A DNA stretch of 21,177 bases from contig CAYTET010000035.1 of NCBI GenBank assembly GCA_964436975.1, positions 1 through 21,177 of the forward strand, read 5' to 3'. A model generated the notes under the pieces. It was not told the origin of the DNA. It searched no databases and was given only the letters and a program-made list of their open reading frames with translations. The position numbers were made by a program, and so were the translations under genes. The DNA comes from CAYTET01 sp964436975 (GTDB lineage Bacteria > Bacillota_I > Bacilli_A > Erysipelotrichales > Erysipelotrichaceae). The stretch's first letter is position 1. Every line of letters begins with the position of its first letter. Below are positions 8,285-15,118 of the stretch, in pieces.

Positions 8285-8327
8285 AGATAAGCCTGATTCA
8301 GGGCAATAGAGGGAGGTCCGATTAAAT

Positions 8328-9050
8328 ATGGGACGTGCACATGAAGTCAGAGCAGCCGCCATGGCCAAAACGGCCGCTGCAAAGACCAAAGTTTATTCAC
8401 GCTACGGCAAAGAAATCTATATGGCAGCCAGAGGCGGGGTGCCCGATCCCGAAATGAACTCCAACCTCAAGCATATGATTGAAAAAGCCAAAGCGGCTCA
8501 GGTTCCTACCGATGTCATCAAACGCAACATCGAAAAGGCCAAGGGCGGCAATGCCGAAGCTTATGTTGAGACAATGTATGAAGGCTTCGGGCCGGAAGGT
8601 TCGACCATTCTGATTGAATGCCTGTCGGATAATTCCAACCGGGCTTTGGCGGAAGTAAGAAACTGCTTCAACAAGAGCCGGTTCAACCTGGGCAAGGCCG
8701 GATGTGTGTCCTATGCCTACAATTCGTTTGGCATCCTGCAGTGTCAGGGCGATGAAGATAAGATTCTGGAAGCCCTGCTGATGGGTGAAGTTGATGTCAA
8801 GGATTACAGCAGTGAAGACGGCGTCATGACCGTATACGTTGATCCGCGGGATCTGTATAAGGCCAAAGATGCCATAGAATCAGCCTTAGGCGAGCAGACT
8901 TTCACCATTCTGGAACAGCGGCTCATTCCCCAGGATTATGTCAACCTGGCGGCCGATGAATCCAAGACCCAGTTTCAAAGACTGCTGGATCTGCTGGATG
9001 ATGTCGATGATGTCCAGGAAGTCTATCATAACGTTGACAATTTGAACTAA
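8328..9050 (+). CDS. YebC/PmpR/TACO1-family protein
   Basis: Cytoplasmic protein of the YebC family. Members have been described as DNA-binding regulators and, more recently, as factors that help ribosomes through difficult proline-rich or stalling sequences. The 240-aa length and N-terminus are typical: MGRAHEVRAAAMAKT, then YSRYGKEIYMAARGG, the conserved IEKAKAAQVPTDVIKRNIEK helix, and the acidic YEGFGPEGSTILIECLSDN segment, followed by two small alpha/beta domains. The ATG lies 11 nt after GGGAGG, a rather long spacing. It is 20 nt ahead of purA and probably shares its message. Which biochemical role applies here cannot be decided from sequence. Confidence 0.92.
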   Translation: MGRAHEVRAAAMAKTAAAKTKVYSRYGKEIYMAARGGVPDPEMNSNLKHMIEKAKAAQVPTDVIKRNIEKAKGGNAEAYVETMYEGFGPEGSTILIECLSDNSNRALAEVRNCFNKSRFNLGKAGCVSYAYNSFGILQCQGDEDKILEALLMGEVDVKDYSSEDGVMTVYVDPRDLYKAKDAIESALGEQTFTILEQRLIPQDYVNLAADESKTQFQRLLDLLDDVDDVQEVYHNVDNLN

Positions 9051-9070
9051 ATAACAAAAAGGAGTTTGAA

Positions 9071-10351
9071 ATGATCAAAGCTATTGTTGGCTGCAACTGG
9101 GGCGATGAAGGCAAAGGCAAGATTACCGATGTGCTGGCCCAGGATGCGGATGTTGTCGTTCGCTTTCAGGGCGGGCATAATGCCGGTCATACTATTATCA
9201 ATGAGCACGGCCGGTTTGCCCTGCATATGCTGCCCAGCGGCATCTTTAATCCCAAAACCGTCAATGTTCTGGGCAACGGGGTGGCTTTGAATATTCCGGC
9301 CCTGATTGAAGAAATCAACGGCATCAAAAAGCAGTGTGTCAAGCTGCCGCCGCTTTATGTCAGCGACCGGGCACAGATTGTGATGCCCTATCATCTGCAG
9401 TTTGATCATTTAGAGGAAGTCAGAAGGGGCAATGCTTCTTTCGGTTCAACCCAGAGCGGCATTGCACCATTCTATTCGGACAAGTTTTTAAAGATCGGCT
9501 TTCAGGTCAATGAACTTTTTGACCCCGATGCCCTGTCCCAGAAACTTGACCTGATTCTGCCGCAGAAAAACGCCCTGCTGGAGAATCTGTATCATGAAAA
9601 GCCTATTGTCAAAGAAGAGCTGCTGGGCACTTTAGCCGAGTATCTCGAGCTTATCAAACCCTATGTCAAAGATACGGTCCGGCTGCTCAATGCGGCTTAC
9701 CGGCAGGGAAAAAACATCCTGATGGAAGGACAGTTAGGCGCTCTGCGGGATCCGGATCTGGGCATTTATCCTTATTCGACAAGTTCAAATACAACGGCCA
9801 GCTATGCAGCCGTCGGCTCCGGGCTTTCCAAGCCGTGCGACCGGATTTACTGTGTTACCAAAGCTTATTCTTCCTGTGTCGGAGCCGGTCCTTTTGTTAC
9901 CGAACTTGCCGGAAGCCAGGCCGAGGCGCTGCGCGATCATGGCGGCGACAAAGGTGAATACGGTGCTACCACGGGCCGGCCGCGGCGGGTCGGCTGGTTT
10001 GACGGCGTCGCTACCAGCTATGGCGCCATGGTGCAGGGGGCAACCGATATGGTTTTAACCAATATCGACTGTCTGTCCTATCTTGACCAGATTCAGGTCT
10101 GCGTGGCTTACAATGATCCTTCCACCGGCAAACGGTATGAATATTTCCCCAACACGGCCATTCTCAACCGCTGCCAGCCGGAGCTTGTAACTCTGCCGGG
10201 CTGGAAATGTGACATCAGCAGCGCTACTTCATATGAACAGCTGCCGGATAACTGCCGCAATTACATTGACTTTCTGGAGAAAACCATCGGCCGGCGGTTT
10301 GCGGTTATTTCCAACGGTCCGCAGCGCGACCACGTTATTTGGCGGCAATAG
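9071..10351 (+). CDS. purA: Adenylosuccinate synthetase (divergent subtype)
   Basis: Joins IMP and aspartate with GTP to make adenylosuccinate, the first committed step to AMP. It has 426 aa. The N-terminal GTP/catalytic loop CNWGDEGKGK (8-17) contains Asp12, and GGHNAGHT (34-41) contains His40; both catalytic residues are present. The base-binding GATTGRPRR (298-306) is also intact. The IMP loop, usually EGAQG-T-L-LD, reads EGQLGALRDPDLGIYP (219-234), so the usual catalytic Gln position holds Leu222 and Gln sits one residue earlier. I recall similar loops in anaerobic Bacillota, so this is probably a natural subfamily and not a broken gene. The ribosome site AAAGGAG is well placed. Confidence 0.95.
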   Translation: MIKAIVGCNWGDEGKGKITDVLAQDADVVVRFQGGHNAGHTIINEHGRFALHMLPSGIFNPKTVNVLGNGVALNIPALIEEINGIKKQCVKLPPLYVSDRAQIVMPYHLQFDHLEEVRRGNASFGSTQSGIAPFYSDKFLKIGFQVNELFDPDALSQKLDLILPQKNALLENLYHEKPIVKEELLGTLAEYLELIKPYVKDTVRLLNAAYRQGKNILMEGQLGALRDPDLGIYPYSTSSNTTASYAAVGSGLSKPCDRIYCVTKAYSSCVGAGPFVTELAGSQAEALRDHGGDKGEYGATTGRPRRVGWFDGVATSYGAMVQGATDMVLTNIDCLSYLDQIQVCVAYNDPSTGKRYEYFPNTAILNRCQPELVTLPGWKCDISSATSYEQLPDNCRNYIDFLEKTIGRRFAVISNGPQRDHVIWRQ

Positions 10352-10364
10352 GAGTTGCGGGTGT

Positions 10365-10393
10365 GCCATTTAATATATTATTATATTAATGGC
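10365..10393 (+). repeat. AT-rich imperfect hairpin between purA and gpsB
   Basis: GCCAT, one bulged T, then TAATATA, a TTAT loop, TATATTA and ATGGC can form a 12-bp stem. An A-run follows it, not a T-run, so it is not a plus-strand terminator. It ends 21 nt before the gpsB start and overlaps the place where a gpsB promoter -10 might lie. It could be an operator, an mRNA processing site or an mRNA stabiliser. Confidence 0.5.
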
Positions 10394-10414
10394 AGAAAAA
10401 AAGGTGAAGACAAA

Positions 10415-10741
10415 ATGGCAGACAATAAAAAACAGACACTTTTAGATGTCGATACCATTATCAACAAAGAGTTCAATATTGATTTTAAAGGCTATTCGCC
10501 TCTGGAAGTGGACCGGTTTCTGGACTTTGTTGTTCATGATTACCAGTTTTTCCAGCGGCAGATCAGCCAGCTCAATGATAAGATCAGCTTCTATGAGAAT
10601 GCCAACAGCCAGCTGAAAAACAAACTGCTGGAATTAGACGCCCGGCTGCGCATTGCCCAGGACAATGCCGCCAGTGCCAAAGCTGCTAACGGCAGCATTT
10701 CGCAGCAGGAAATGCTGCAGAGGCTGTCCCATCTGAAGTAA
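10415..10741 (+). CDS. gpsB: GpsB, DivIVA-domain cell-cycle protein
   Basis: Small cytoplasmic adaptor that links division and elongation machinery, binding penicillin-binding proteins at the division site in Bacillota. Counting from the ATG at 10415 (behind AAGGTGA) it has 108 aa, the normal GpsB size. An upstream in-frame GTG would add 20 residues encoded across the AT-rich hairpin, which is implausible. The DivIVA membrane/PBP-binding domain occupies about 10-65 (NKEFNIDFKGYSPLEVDRFL). A coiled coil follows (QISQLNDKISFYENANSQLK), then a linker and a short C-terminal helix ending RLSHLK, resembling the RLSNLE trimerisation segment of GpsB. It lies directly before rnpB, the arrangement known from Bacillus subtilis, which supports GpsB over the longer DivIVA. 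Confidence 0.92.
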   Translation: MADNKKQTLLDVDTIINKEFNIDFKGYSPLEVDRFLDFVVHDYQFFQRQISQLNDKISFYENANSQLKNKLLELDARLRIAQDNAASAKAANGSISQQEMLQRLSHLK

Positions 10742-10747
10742 ATTAGG

Positions 10748-11097
10748 TTATTTTCGTCGCGACAACCGCTGCTGATTAATTTCAGTAGAGGAAAGTCCAT
10801 GCTCGCACCGGCTGCGATGCCGGTAGTGATTGTGCTGGTTTAATAAATAAGGCCAGGCTCTGACGGCCGTTCCGACCCCTAAAGCGCAAGCCATGGGCAA
10901 AGGACGCTAAGGTGCCACAGTGACGCAGCTGTCAGTGAAAGCTGACAGGTGGAACGAGGTAAACCCCACAAGCGAGAAACTCAAATTTGGTAGAGGAACT
11001 CCCGAAGGCCAATTGAAGCGTAAGGGAGATGCGCAAGCATAGATAAATGGTTGTCCCGCGTAAGCGGACAGAACATGGCTTATGCGACGTGAATATA
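10748..11097 (+). ncRNA. rnpB: RNase P RNA, class B
   Basis: Catalytic RNA of RNase P, which removes 5' leaders from tRNA precursors. The universal core GAGGAAAGTCCATGCTCGCA is present from 10789, and the 3' core AGAACATGGCTTATG is near 11070. Internal landmarks GTGCCACAGTGACG, GGAACGAGGTAAACCCC, GCGAGAAACTCAAATTTGGTAG and AGATAAATGG follow the Bacillus-type order. The P1 helix can form between CGTCGC (10755-10760) and GCGACG (11084-11089). The RNA begins about 6 nt after the gpsB stop. A weak -10-like TAAATT (10739-10744) overlaps that stop, with no good -35, so it may be processed from the gpsB message or have its own weak-looking promoter. Confidence 0.96.
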
Positions 11098-11098
11098 T

Positions 11099-11123
11099 AA
11101 AGTGCCTGTCGGCACTTTTTTTT
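11099..11123 (+). terminator. Intrinsic terminator of rnpB
   Basis: AGTGCC and GGCACT (11101-11106 and 11111-11116) pair around a TGTC tetraloop and run into about eight T residues, with upstream A residues that could extend the stem. It ends the gpsB/rnpB unit. Confidence 0.92.
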
Positions 11124-11133
11124 GAAAAACATA

Positions 11134-11148
11134 TTGAATTTAATTCAA
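11134..11148. repeat. 15-bp perfect palindrome (TTGAATT-T-AATTCAA)
   Basis: A perfect inverted repeat with 7-bp arms and a single central base, directly after the rnpB terminator and upstream of pgsA. Its left arm reads TTGAAT, which could be the -35 of a weak promoter with TATTCT at 11158-11163 (18-bp spacer). A transcription-factor operator is possible. Confidence 0.45.
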
Positions 11149-11192
11149 GTGATGGTGTATTCTATTTAGGGTAGGGTTTTACCTTGAACGGT

Positions 11193-11219
11193 CCAAAGAG
11201 CTGCCTTTGGTGATATAAT
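11193..11219 (+). promoter_or_regulatory. Extended -10 promoter with palindrome, upstream of pgsA
   Basis: A perfect TATAAT (11214-11219) is preceded by TGA (TGnTATAAT, extended -10). No -35 stands at 16-18 bp; TTGAAC at 11184 is 24 bp away. In its place CCAAAG-N6-CTTTGG (11193-11210), a perfect inverted repeat, occupies the spacer right up to the TG. This is the likely promoter of the pgsA-cinA-recA operon, and the repeat could be an operator. Confidence 0.65.
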
Positions 11220-11242
11220 CAGTAAGAAGCAGGAGGAATAAA

Positions 11243-11836
11243 ATGAATCTACCTAACCGTATATCTTTGTTCAGACTGGTGCTTATCCCCATTATTGTGC
11301 TGGTCAAAATATTTCCTTATGCCCAGTTGGGAATATCAATGCCGGTTTTTTACGTTCAGTCCGTGTCACTGCCATTGGAAAACATCATTGTCTGCATCCT
11401 GTTTGCGACCGCTTCCCTGTCGGATTTTCTGGATGGCTATCTGGCCCGCAAAAACAACCAGATCACAACTTTCGGCAAATTCATTGATCCGATCGCTGAT
11501 AAATGCCTGACAACCACCATGTTCATCATGCTGGCGGCCGACAATACGATTTCGGTTGTTCCGGTTCTTATCATGGTCTGGCGGGATATCGTTGTTGACG
11601 GCGTCAGAATGATCTCCAGCGGTAAGGGTGTAGTTATGTCAGCGGGTATTCTGGGCAAGATTAAAACTGCTTCCCAGATGTTCTGCATCATTTTCCTGCT
11701 GCTGAACAACCTGCCTTTTGAACTATTCCATATTCCGATGGCAGAAATATTACTCTGGTTTGCGACGATTATCAGTGCTATCGGCGGGGTTGACTACTAC
11801 ATGCAGGTTAAAAACTTCATCTGGGAGTCCAAATAA
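11243..11836 (+). CDS. pgsA: CDP-diacylglycerol--glycerol-3-phosphate 3-phosphatidyltransferase
   Basis: Makes phosphatidylglycerol-phosphate from CDP-diacylglycerol and glycerol-3-phosphate in the membrane, the committed step to phosphatidylglycerol and cardiolipin. It has 197 aa. The CDP-alcohol phosphotransferase signature is complete: Asp61, Asp64-Gly65, Ala68-Arg69, Gly78, Asp82 and Asp86 within SDFLDGYLARK...GKFIDPIAD. Several hydrophobic segments (about 9-24, 46-60, 90-110, 120-145, 150-190) fit the six-helix fold. The start MNLPNRISLFRL is the classic PgsA N-terminus, with AGGAGG 8 nt upstream. The cinA start follows with no gap. The pgsA-cinA-recA order is conserved in Bacillota and supports PgsA over other members of the family. 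Confidence 0.94.
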   Translation: MNLPNRISLFRLVLIPIIVLVKIFPYAQLGISMPVFYVQSVSLPLENIIVCILFATASLSDFLDGYLARKNNQITTFGKFIDPIADKCLTTTMFIMLAADNTISVVPVLIMVWRDIVVDGVRMISSGKGVVMSAGILGKIKTASQMFCIIFLLLNNLPFELFHIPMAEILLWFATIISAIGGVDYYMQVKNFIWESK

Positions 11837-12313
11837 ATGCAGAAGCTGTTTGAATTGCTGCTGGCTCTGAATTATAAAATTGCCAGCTGCGAAAGTCTGA
11901 CCGGCGGTCTTTTCATGGCCCGGCTGACCGAAGTGCCCCATGTTTCAAAAGTATTTATGGGCGGAGTTGTTTCCTATCAGAATGAAATTAAAGAAAAAAT
12001 AGTCGGCGTCGATGAACAGATTGTCAATGAATACGGCGTTGTCAGCCGGCAGTGCGCTGAAGAAATGGCCTGTCATGTCAAAGAGATGTTTATGGCCGAT
12101 GTAGCTGTTTCATTTACGGGCAATGCCGGACCGACTTCTATGGAAGGAAAGCCGGCCGGACTGGTCTATACCTGCATCGCAATAAAGGACCGGGTTTATC
12201 CTTTCTGTGACCAGATTGATCTGCCCCGCAACCAGCTGCGTGACCAGATTGTCGAACTGACGGCTGATCGGTTATATGATTTATTGCTGCTGGAAAAAGG
12301 GAATTCTGATTAG
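11837..12313 (+). CDS. CinA C-terminal domain protein (PncC-type amidase)
   Basis: Predicted nicotinamide-nucleotide amidase, which hydrolyses NMN to nicotinate mononucleotide in pyridine-nucleotide recycling. It has only 158 aa and corresponds to the C-terminal half of the Bacillus competence/damage protein CinA; the N-terminal MoCF-like domain is absent. The family motif with Glu19-Ser20 and Thr22-Gly23-Gly24 is present (CESLTGG, 18-24), as are MGGVVSYQNEIK (41-52), GVVS (67-70) and TGNAGP (94-99). The ATG follows the pgsA stop directly (TAAATG) and recA follows, so it is the middle gene of that operon. Termination-reinitiation probably supplies ribosomes, because the preceding GGGAG spacing is short on sequence. 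Whether the enzyme is active is inferred from motifs. Confidence 0.9.
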   Translation: MQKLFELLLALNYKIASCESLTGGLFMARLTEVPHVSKVFMGGVVSYQNEIKEKIVGVDEQIVNEYGVVSRQCAEEMACHVKEMFMADVAVSFTGNAGPTSMEGKPAGLVYTCIAIKDRVYPFCDQIDLPRNQLRDQIVELTADRLYDLLLLEKGNSD

Positions 12314-12332
12314 ACTTTACTATTTAATTAAC

Positions 12333-12348
12333 AGGAGGAATGGTTATG
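12333..12348 (+). promoter_or_regulatory. Ribosome site that decides the recA start
   Basis: AGGAGG at 12333-12338 stands 1 nt from the ATG at 12340 but 7 nt from the in-frame ATG at 12346. The second ATG is therefore the likely start, removing a Met-Val from the N-terminus. Confidence 0.85.
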
Positions 12349-13386
12349 GCTGTCGAAAAAAAAGATGAAAATGATGCCCTGGCTGAAACACTTAAGGAAA
12401 TTGAGAAACAATACGGCAAAGGCTCGATAATGCGGCTGGGCCAGCGGGCCAAAGTTGATGTTGATGCTATTTCTTCCGGTTCTCTGGCCATTGATAAAGC
12501 GCTGGGAGTCGGCGGCTATCCGCGGGGCCGGATTGTTGAGATTTACGGCCCTGAATCCAGCGGCAAGACTACTTTAGCCCTGCAGGCCATTGCCCAGGTC
12601 CAGAAAACCGGCGGCAAAGCCGCATTCATTGATGCTGAAAATGCCATCGATCCCATGTATGCCAAGGCTTTAGGAGTTAATATCGATGATCTGATTCTTT
12701 CCCAGCCGGACAGCGGTGAGCAGGCTTTGGAGATCTGTGAAATGCTGATCAGGTCCGGAGCCATTGATCTGATTGTCGTCGATTCGGTAGCGGCCCTTGT
12801 TCCCCAGGCAGAATTAGACGGTGAAATGTCTGATTCGTCAATGGGACTGCAGGCCCGGCTGATGTCAAAAGCCATGCGCAAGATGAACGGCATCATGAAC
12901 AGAACCAAATGCACGGTTATTTTCATTAACCAGCTGCGTGAGAAAATCGGTATTATGTACGGCAATCCGGAAACAACAACCGGCGGCCGGGCCCTGAAGT
13001 TCTATTCAACCATCCGGGTTGAAGTCCGAAGAGGGGAAGCCATCAAGGACGGGACTGATGTTATCGGCAATAAGGTAAACGTCAAGATCGTAAAAAACAA
13101 AGTTGCTCCGCCGTTTAAGCTGGCGGTTGTTGAGATGCGGTACGGAGAAGGAATATCCCATCTGTCAGAAATAATTGATCTGGCCATTGAGGATGATCTG
13201 ATTCAGAAGAGCGGCGCCTGGTTTTCCTATGGCGGTGAAAAAGTTGCCCAGGGCAAGGAAAATCTGCGCAACTATCTCAAGCAGCATCCTGAAATAGTTG
13301 AGACTCTGGATCAGCAGATTCGCCAGAAAATGATCAATCTGGAACCGGCTGAACCGGTTGAATCGAACGATTCTACAGAAGCCTGA
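12346..13386 (+). CDS. recA: Recombinase RecA
   Basis: DNA-dependent ATPase that forms filaments on single-stranded DNA, pairs homologous strands and triggers the SOS response where LexA exists. Counting from the preferred start it has 346 aa. Walker A GPESSGKT is at 68-75, and catalytic Glu98 is in [10 protein letters not shown] (94-103), where many RecA proteins have His instead of Asn99. Walker [13 protein letters not shown], the DNA-binding loop L1 region ([15 protein letters not shown]) and [20 protein letters not shown] (L2 side) are all present. The acidic C-tail is short. It is the last gene of pgsA-cinA-recA. I see no LexA-type palindrome upstream of recA or of the operon. A terminator follows. 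Confidence 0.99.
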   Translation: MAVEKKDENDALAETLKEIEKQYGKGSIMRLGQRAKVDVDAISSGSLAIDKALGVGGYPRGRIVEIYGPESSGKTTLALQAIAQVQKTGGKAAFIDAENAIDPMYAKALGVNIDDLILSQPDSGEQALEICEMLIRSGAIDLIVVDSVAALVPQAELDGEMSDSSMGLQARLMSKAMRKMNGIMNRTKCTVIFINQLREKIGIMYGNPETTTGGRALKFYSTIRVEVRRGEAIKDGTDVIGNKVNVKIVKNKVAPPFKLAVVEMRYGEGISHLSEIIDLAIEDDLIQKSGAWFSYGGEKVAQGKENLRNYLKQHPEIVETLDQQIRQKMINLEPAEPVESNDSTEA

Positions 13387-13406
13387 TGGCTTAAATACAG
13401 CAGGCC

Positions 13407-13437
13407 AGCGCCCATGTCAATTGACCGGGCGCTTTTA
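13407..13437 (+). terminator. Intrinsic terminator after recA
   Basis: AGCGCCC (13407-13413) and GGGCGCT (13427-13433) form a 7-bp GC-rich stem with a 13-nt loop that itself contains GTCAATTGAC. The T-run is short (TTTT, then ATTA). It closes the pgsA-cinA-recA operon. Confidence 0.8.
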
Positions 13438-13464
13438 TTAGGCCGGTCTGTTCAGACATGAATA

Positions 13465-13504
13465 AACATATTTATGTTGCCGTATGTGAAATTTATGTTA
13501 AAAT
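13465..13504 (+). promoter_or_regulatory. Promoter of rny with overlapping repeats
   Basis: TTGCCG (13477-13482) and TAAAAT (13499-13504) are spaced by 16 bp, and TGT before the -10 makes it an extended -10. ATTTATGTT occurs twice, at 13470-13478 and 13491-13499, exactly 21 bp (two helical turns) apart and flanking the promoter spacer. The first copy is also half of AACATA-TT-TATGTT (13465-13478). A dimeric regulator could bind here. Confidence 0.6.
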
Positions 13505-13545
13505 AAGCAGGTAGATAGATCCAAATATGGATGGAGGAAAGCAAA

Positions 13546-15105
13546 ATGCCTTTTGTGGTATCGCTAAACTCCTTCTTATTCATTTCTGCAGGCGTGATTC
13601 TTGGCATCCTGATTATGATTCTGGTGTCAAAGATTGGCTTGAATAAAAATCAGCAGAAAGCTGGTTTAATTGTCAAGGAAGCGCAAATCGAAGCCGATAA
13701 TGTAAAGCGGCAAGCTGTTTTGGATGGTAAAAATCAGGCTTATGAACTGAAATTAGCCGCCGAAAAAGAAATTAAGAAGCATCGTCAGGAAGTCACTGAT
13801 CTTGAAAACAAGATTCTGCGGCGTGAAGATGCACTTAGTTTTAAAGAGGAAAAACTTACTACCAAAGAAAAACAGCTGGATGAAAAAAACGAGAAAGCAT
13901 CTCAAAAACTGACAGATTTGGATACGAAAGAGGCTGATCTTCAAGCGAAGATCAATCAGCAGATTGTAGAATTAGAGCGCATTGCTCAGATGAGTGCGCA
14001 GGACGCCAAGTCGGAATTGTTCCAGGTTGTCCAGACGCAGACGGCCAATGAAATGGCTGCCTATATTAAGGATCAGGAAGATGAAGCCAAGGCCACGGCC
14101 TCGGAAAAATCGCGTGAGATTATCGGCTCGGCGATTCAGCGGTATTCCCAGGAGGAAACCATTGAGCGCAATGTCGCCGTCATCAGCCTGCCTAATGAAG
14201 AAATGAAAGGCCGGATTATCGGCCGGGAAGGGCGCAATATCCGGGCCATTGAACAGGCTACGGGTGTTGACCTGATTATTGATGACACTCCCGAAACGAT
14301 CACGGTTTCATGCTTTGATCCTATTCGCCGGGAGATTGCCCGCAAGACGATGGAGCATCTTATCAAAGACGGCCGCATTCAGCCGGGCCGCATTGAAGAA
14401 GTAGTCAATAAGATGACCAGCGAATTAAATGAAGATATGCAGAAGGCCGGCGAGCAGGCAGTGTTTAATCTCGGCCTGGGTAAAATGGACCGCGAGACAG
14501 TGGCCATGATCGGCCGTCTGAAATACCGTTACAGCTATGGCCAGAATGTTTTGATGCACAGCATTGAAGTGGCCAATCTGGCTGGCATTATGGCCGCCGA
14601 ATTAGGCATGAACCAGCCGCTGGCCAAAAGAGCCGGTCTGCTCCATGATATTGGCAAGGCCATTGACTTTGAGCAGGAAGGCAGCCATGTTGAATTAGGC
14701 GCTAAATTTGCCAAGAAGCATGGTGAGGATCCGGTTGTAATCAATGCCATTGAATCACATCATGGTGATGTTGAAGCAACTTCTGTAACTGCTAACCTGG
14801 TTGCGGCGGCTGATACCCTCAGCGCGGCCAGACCCGGTGCCCGGTATGAGTCTTTGGAAAACTATATCAACCGGCTGGAAGATCTGGAGAAGATTGCCAA
14901 CAGCTTTGAAGGAATTGATAAGAGCTATGCTATACAGGCCGGCCGTGAAATCCGCGTCATGGTTCAGCCTGATAAGATTGATGACGCCAACTGTGTCCGC
15001 ATTGCCCGTGAGATCAAGACCAAGATTGAAAATGAATTGACATATCCTGGTCAGATCAAGGTTACCGTAATCCGGGAAACCCGGGCTGTGGAAATTGTTA
15101 AATAA
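13546..15105 (+). CDS. rny: Ribonuclease Y
   Basis: Membrane-anchored endoribonuclease that starts mRNA decay in Bacillota. Counting from the ATG at 13546, which has GGAGGA 7 nt upstream, it has 519 aa; the in-frame ATG at 13531 overlaps that ribosome site and is rejected. One N-terminal transmembrane segment (about 8-30) is followed by a long coiled coil rich in Lys, Glu and Gln (about 40-180). The KH RNA-binding domain follows with GRIIGREGRNIRAIEQATG, and then the HD metal-dependent catalytic domain with LLHDIGKA and downstream ESHHGD. All expected parts are intact and the length equals that of the Bacillus enzyme. ymdB follows 13 nt after the stop, as in Bacillus. Confidence 0.98.
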   Translation: MPFVVSLNSFLFISAGVILGILIMILVSKIGLNKNQQKAGLIVKEAQIEADNVKRQAVLDGKNQAYELKLAAEKEIKKHRQEVTDLENKILRREDALSFKEEKLTTKEKQLDEKNEKASQKLTDLDTKEADLQAKINQQIVELERIAQMSAQDAKSELFQVVQTQTANEMAAYIKDQEDEAKATASEKSREIIGSAIQRYSQEETIERNVAVISLPNEEMKGRIIGREGRNIRAIEQATGVDLIIDDTPETITVSCFDPIRREIARKTMEHLIKDGRIQPGRIEEVVNKMTSELNEDMQKAGEQAVFNLGLGKMDRETVAMIGRLKYRYSYGQNVLMHSIEVANLAGIMAAELGMNQPLAKRAGLLHDIGKAIDFEQEGSHVELGAKFAKKHGEDPVVINAIESHHGDVEATSVTANLVAAADTLSAARPGARYESLENYINRLEDLEKIANSFEGIDKSYAIQAGREIRVMVQPDKIDDANCVRIAREIKTKIENELTYPGQIKVTVIRETRAVEIVK

Positions 15106-15118
15106 CAAAGGTTCATTA

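Noticed and set aside
10365..10393. AT-rich hairpin as a terminator of purA
   Set aside because: A-residues, not T-residues, follow the stem, so it cannot be an intrinsic terminator on the plus strand.
10355..10414. 20-residue N-terminal extension of GpsB
   Set aside because: It would be translated from an AT-rich hairpin with no ribosome site at the GTG; the ATG at 10415 has one and gives the normal GpsB length.
13441..13460. Small hairpin GTCTGTTCAGAC behind the recA terminator
   Set aside because: Only 4-5 bp, no T-run, and no link to a promoter element; likely chance.
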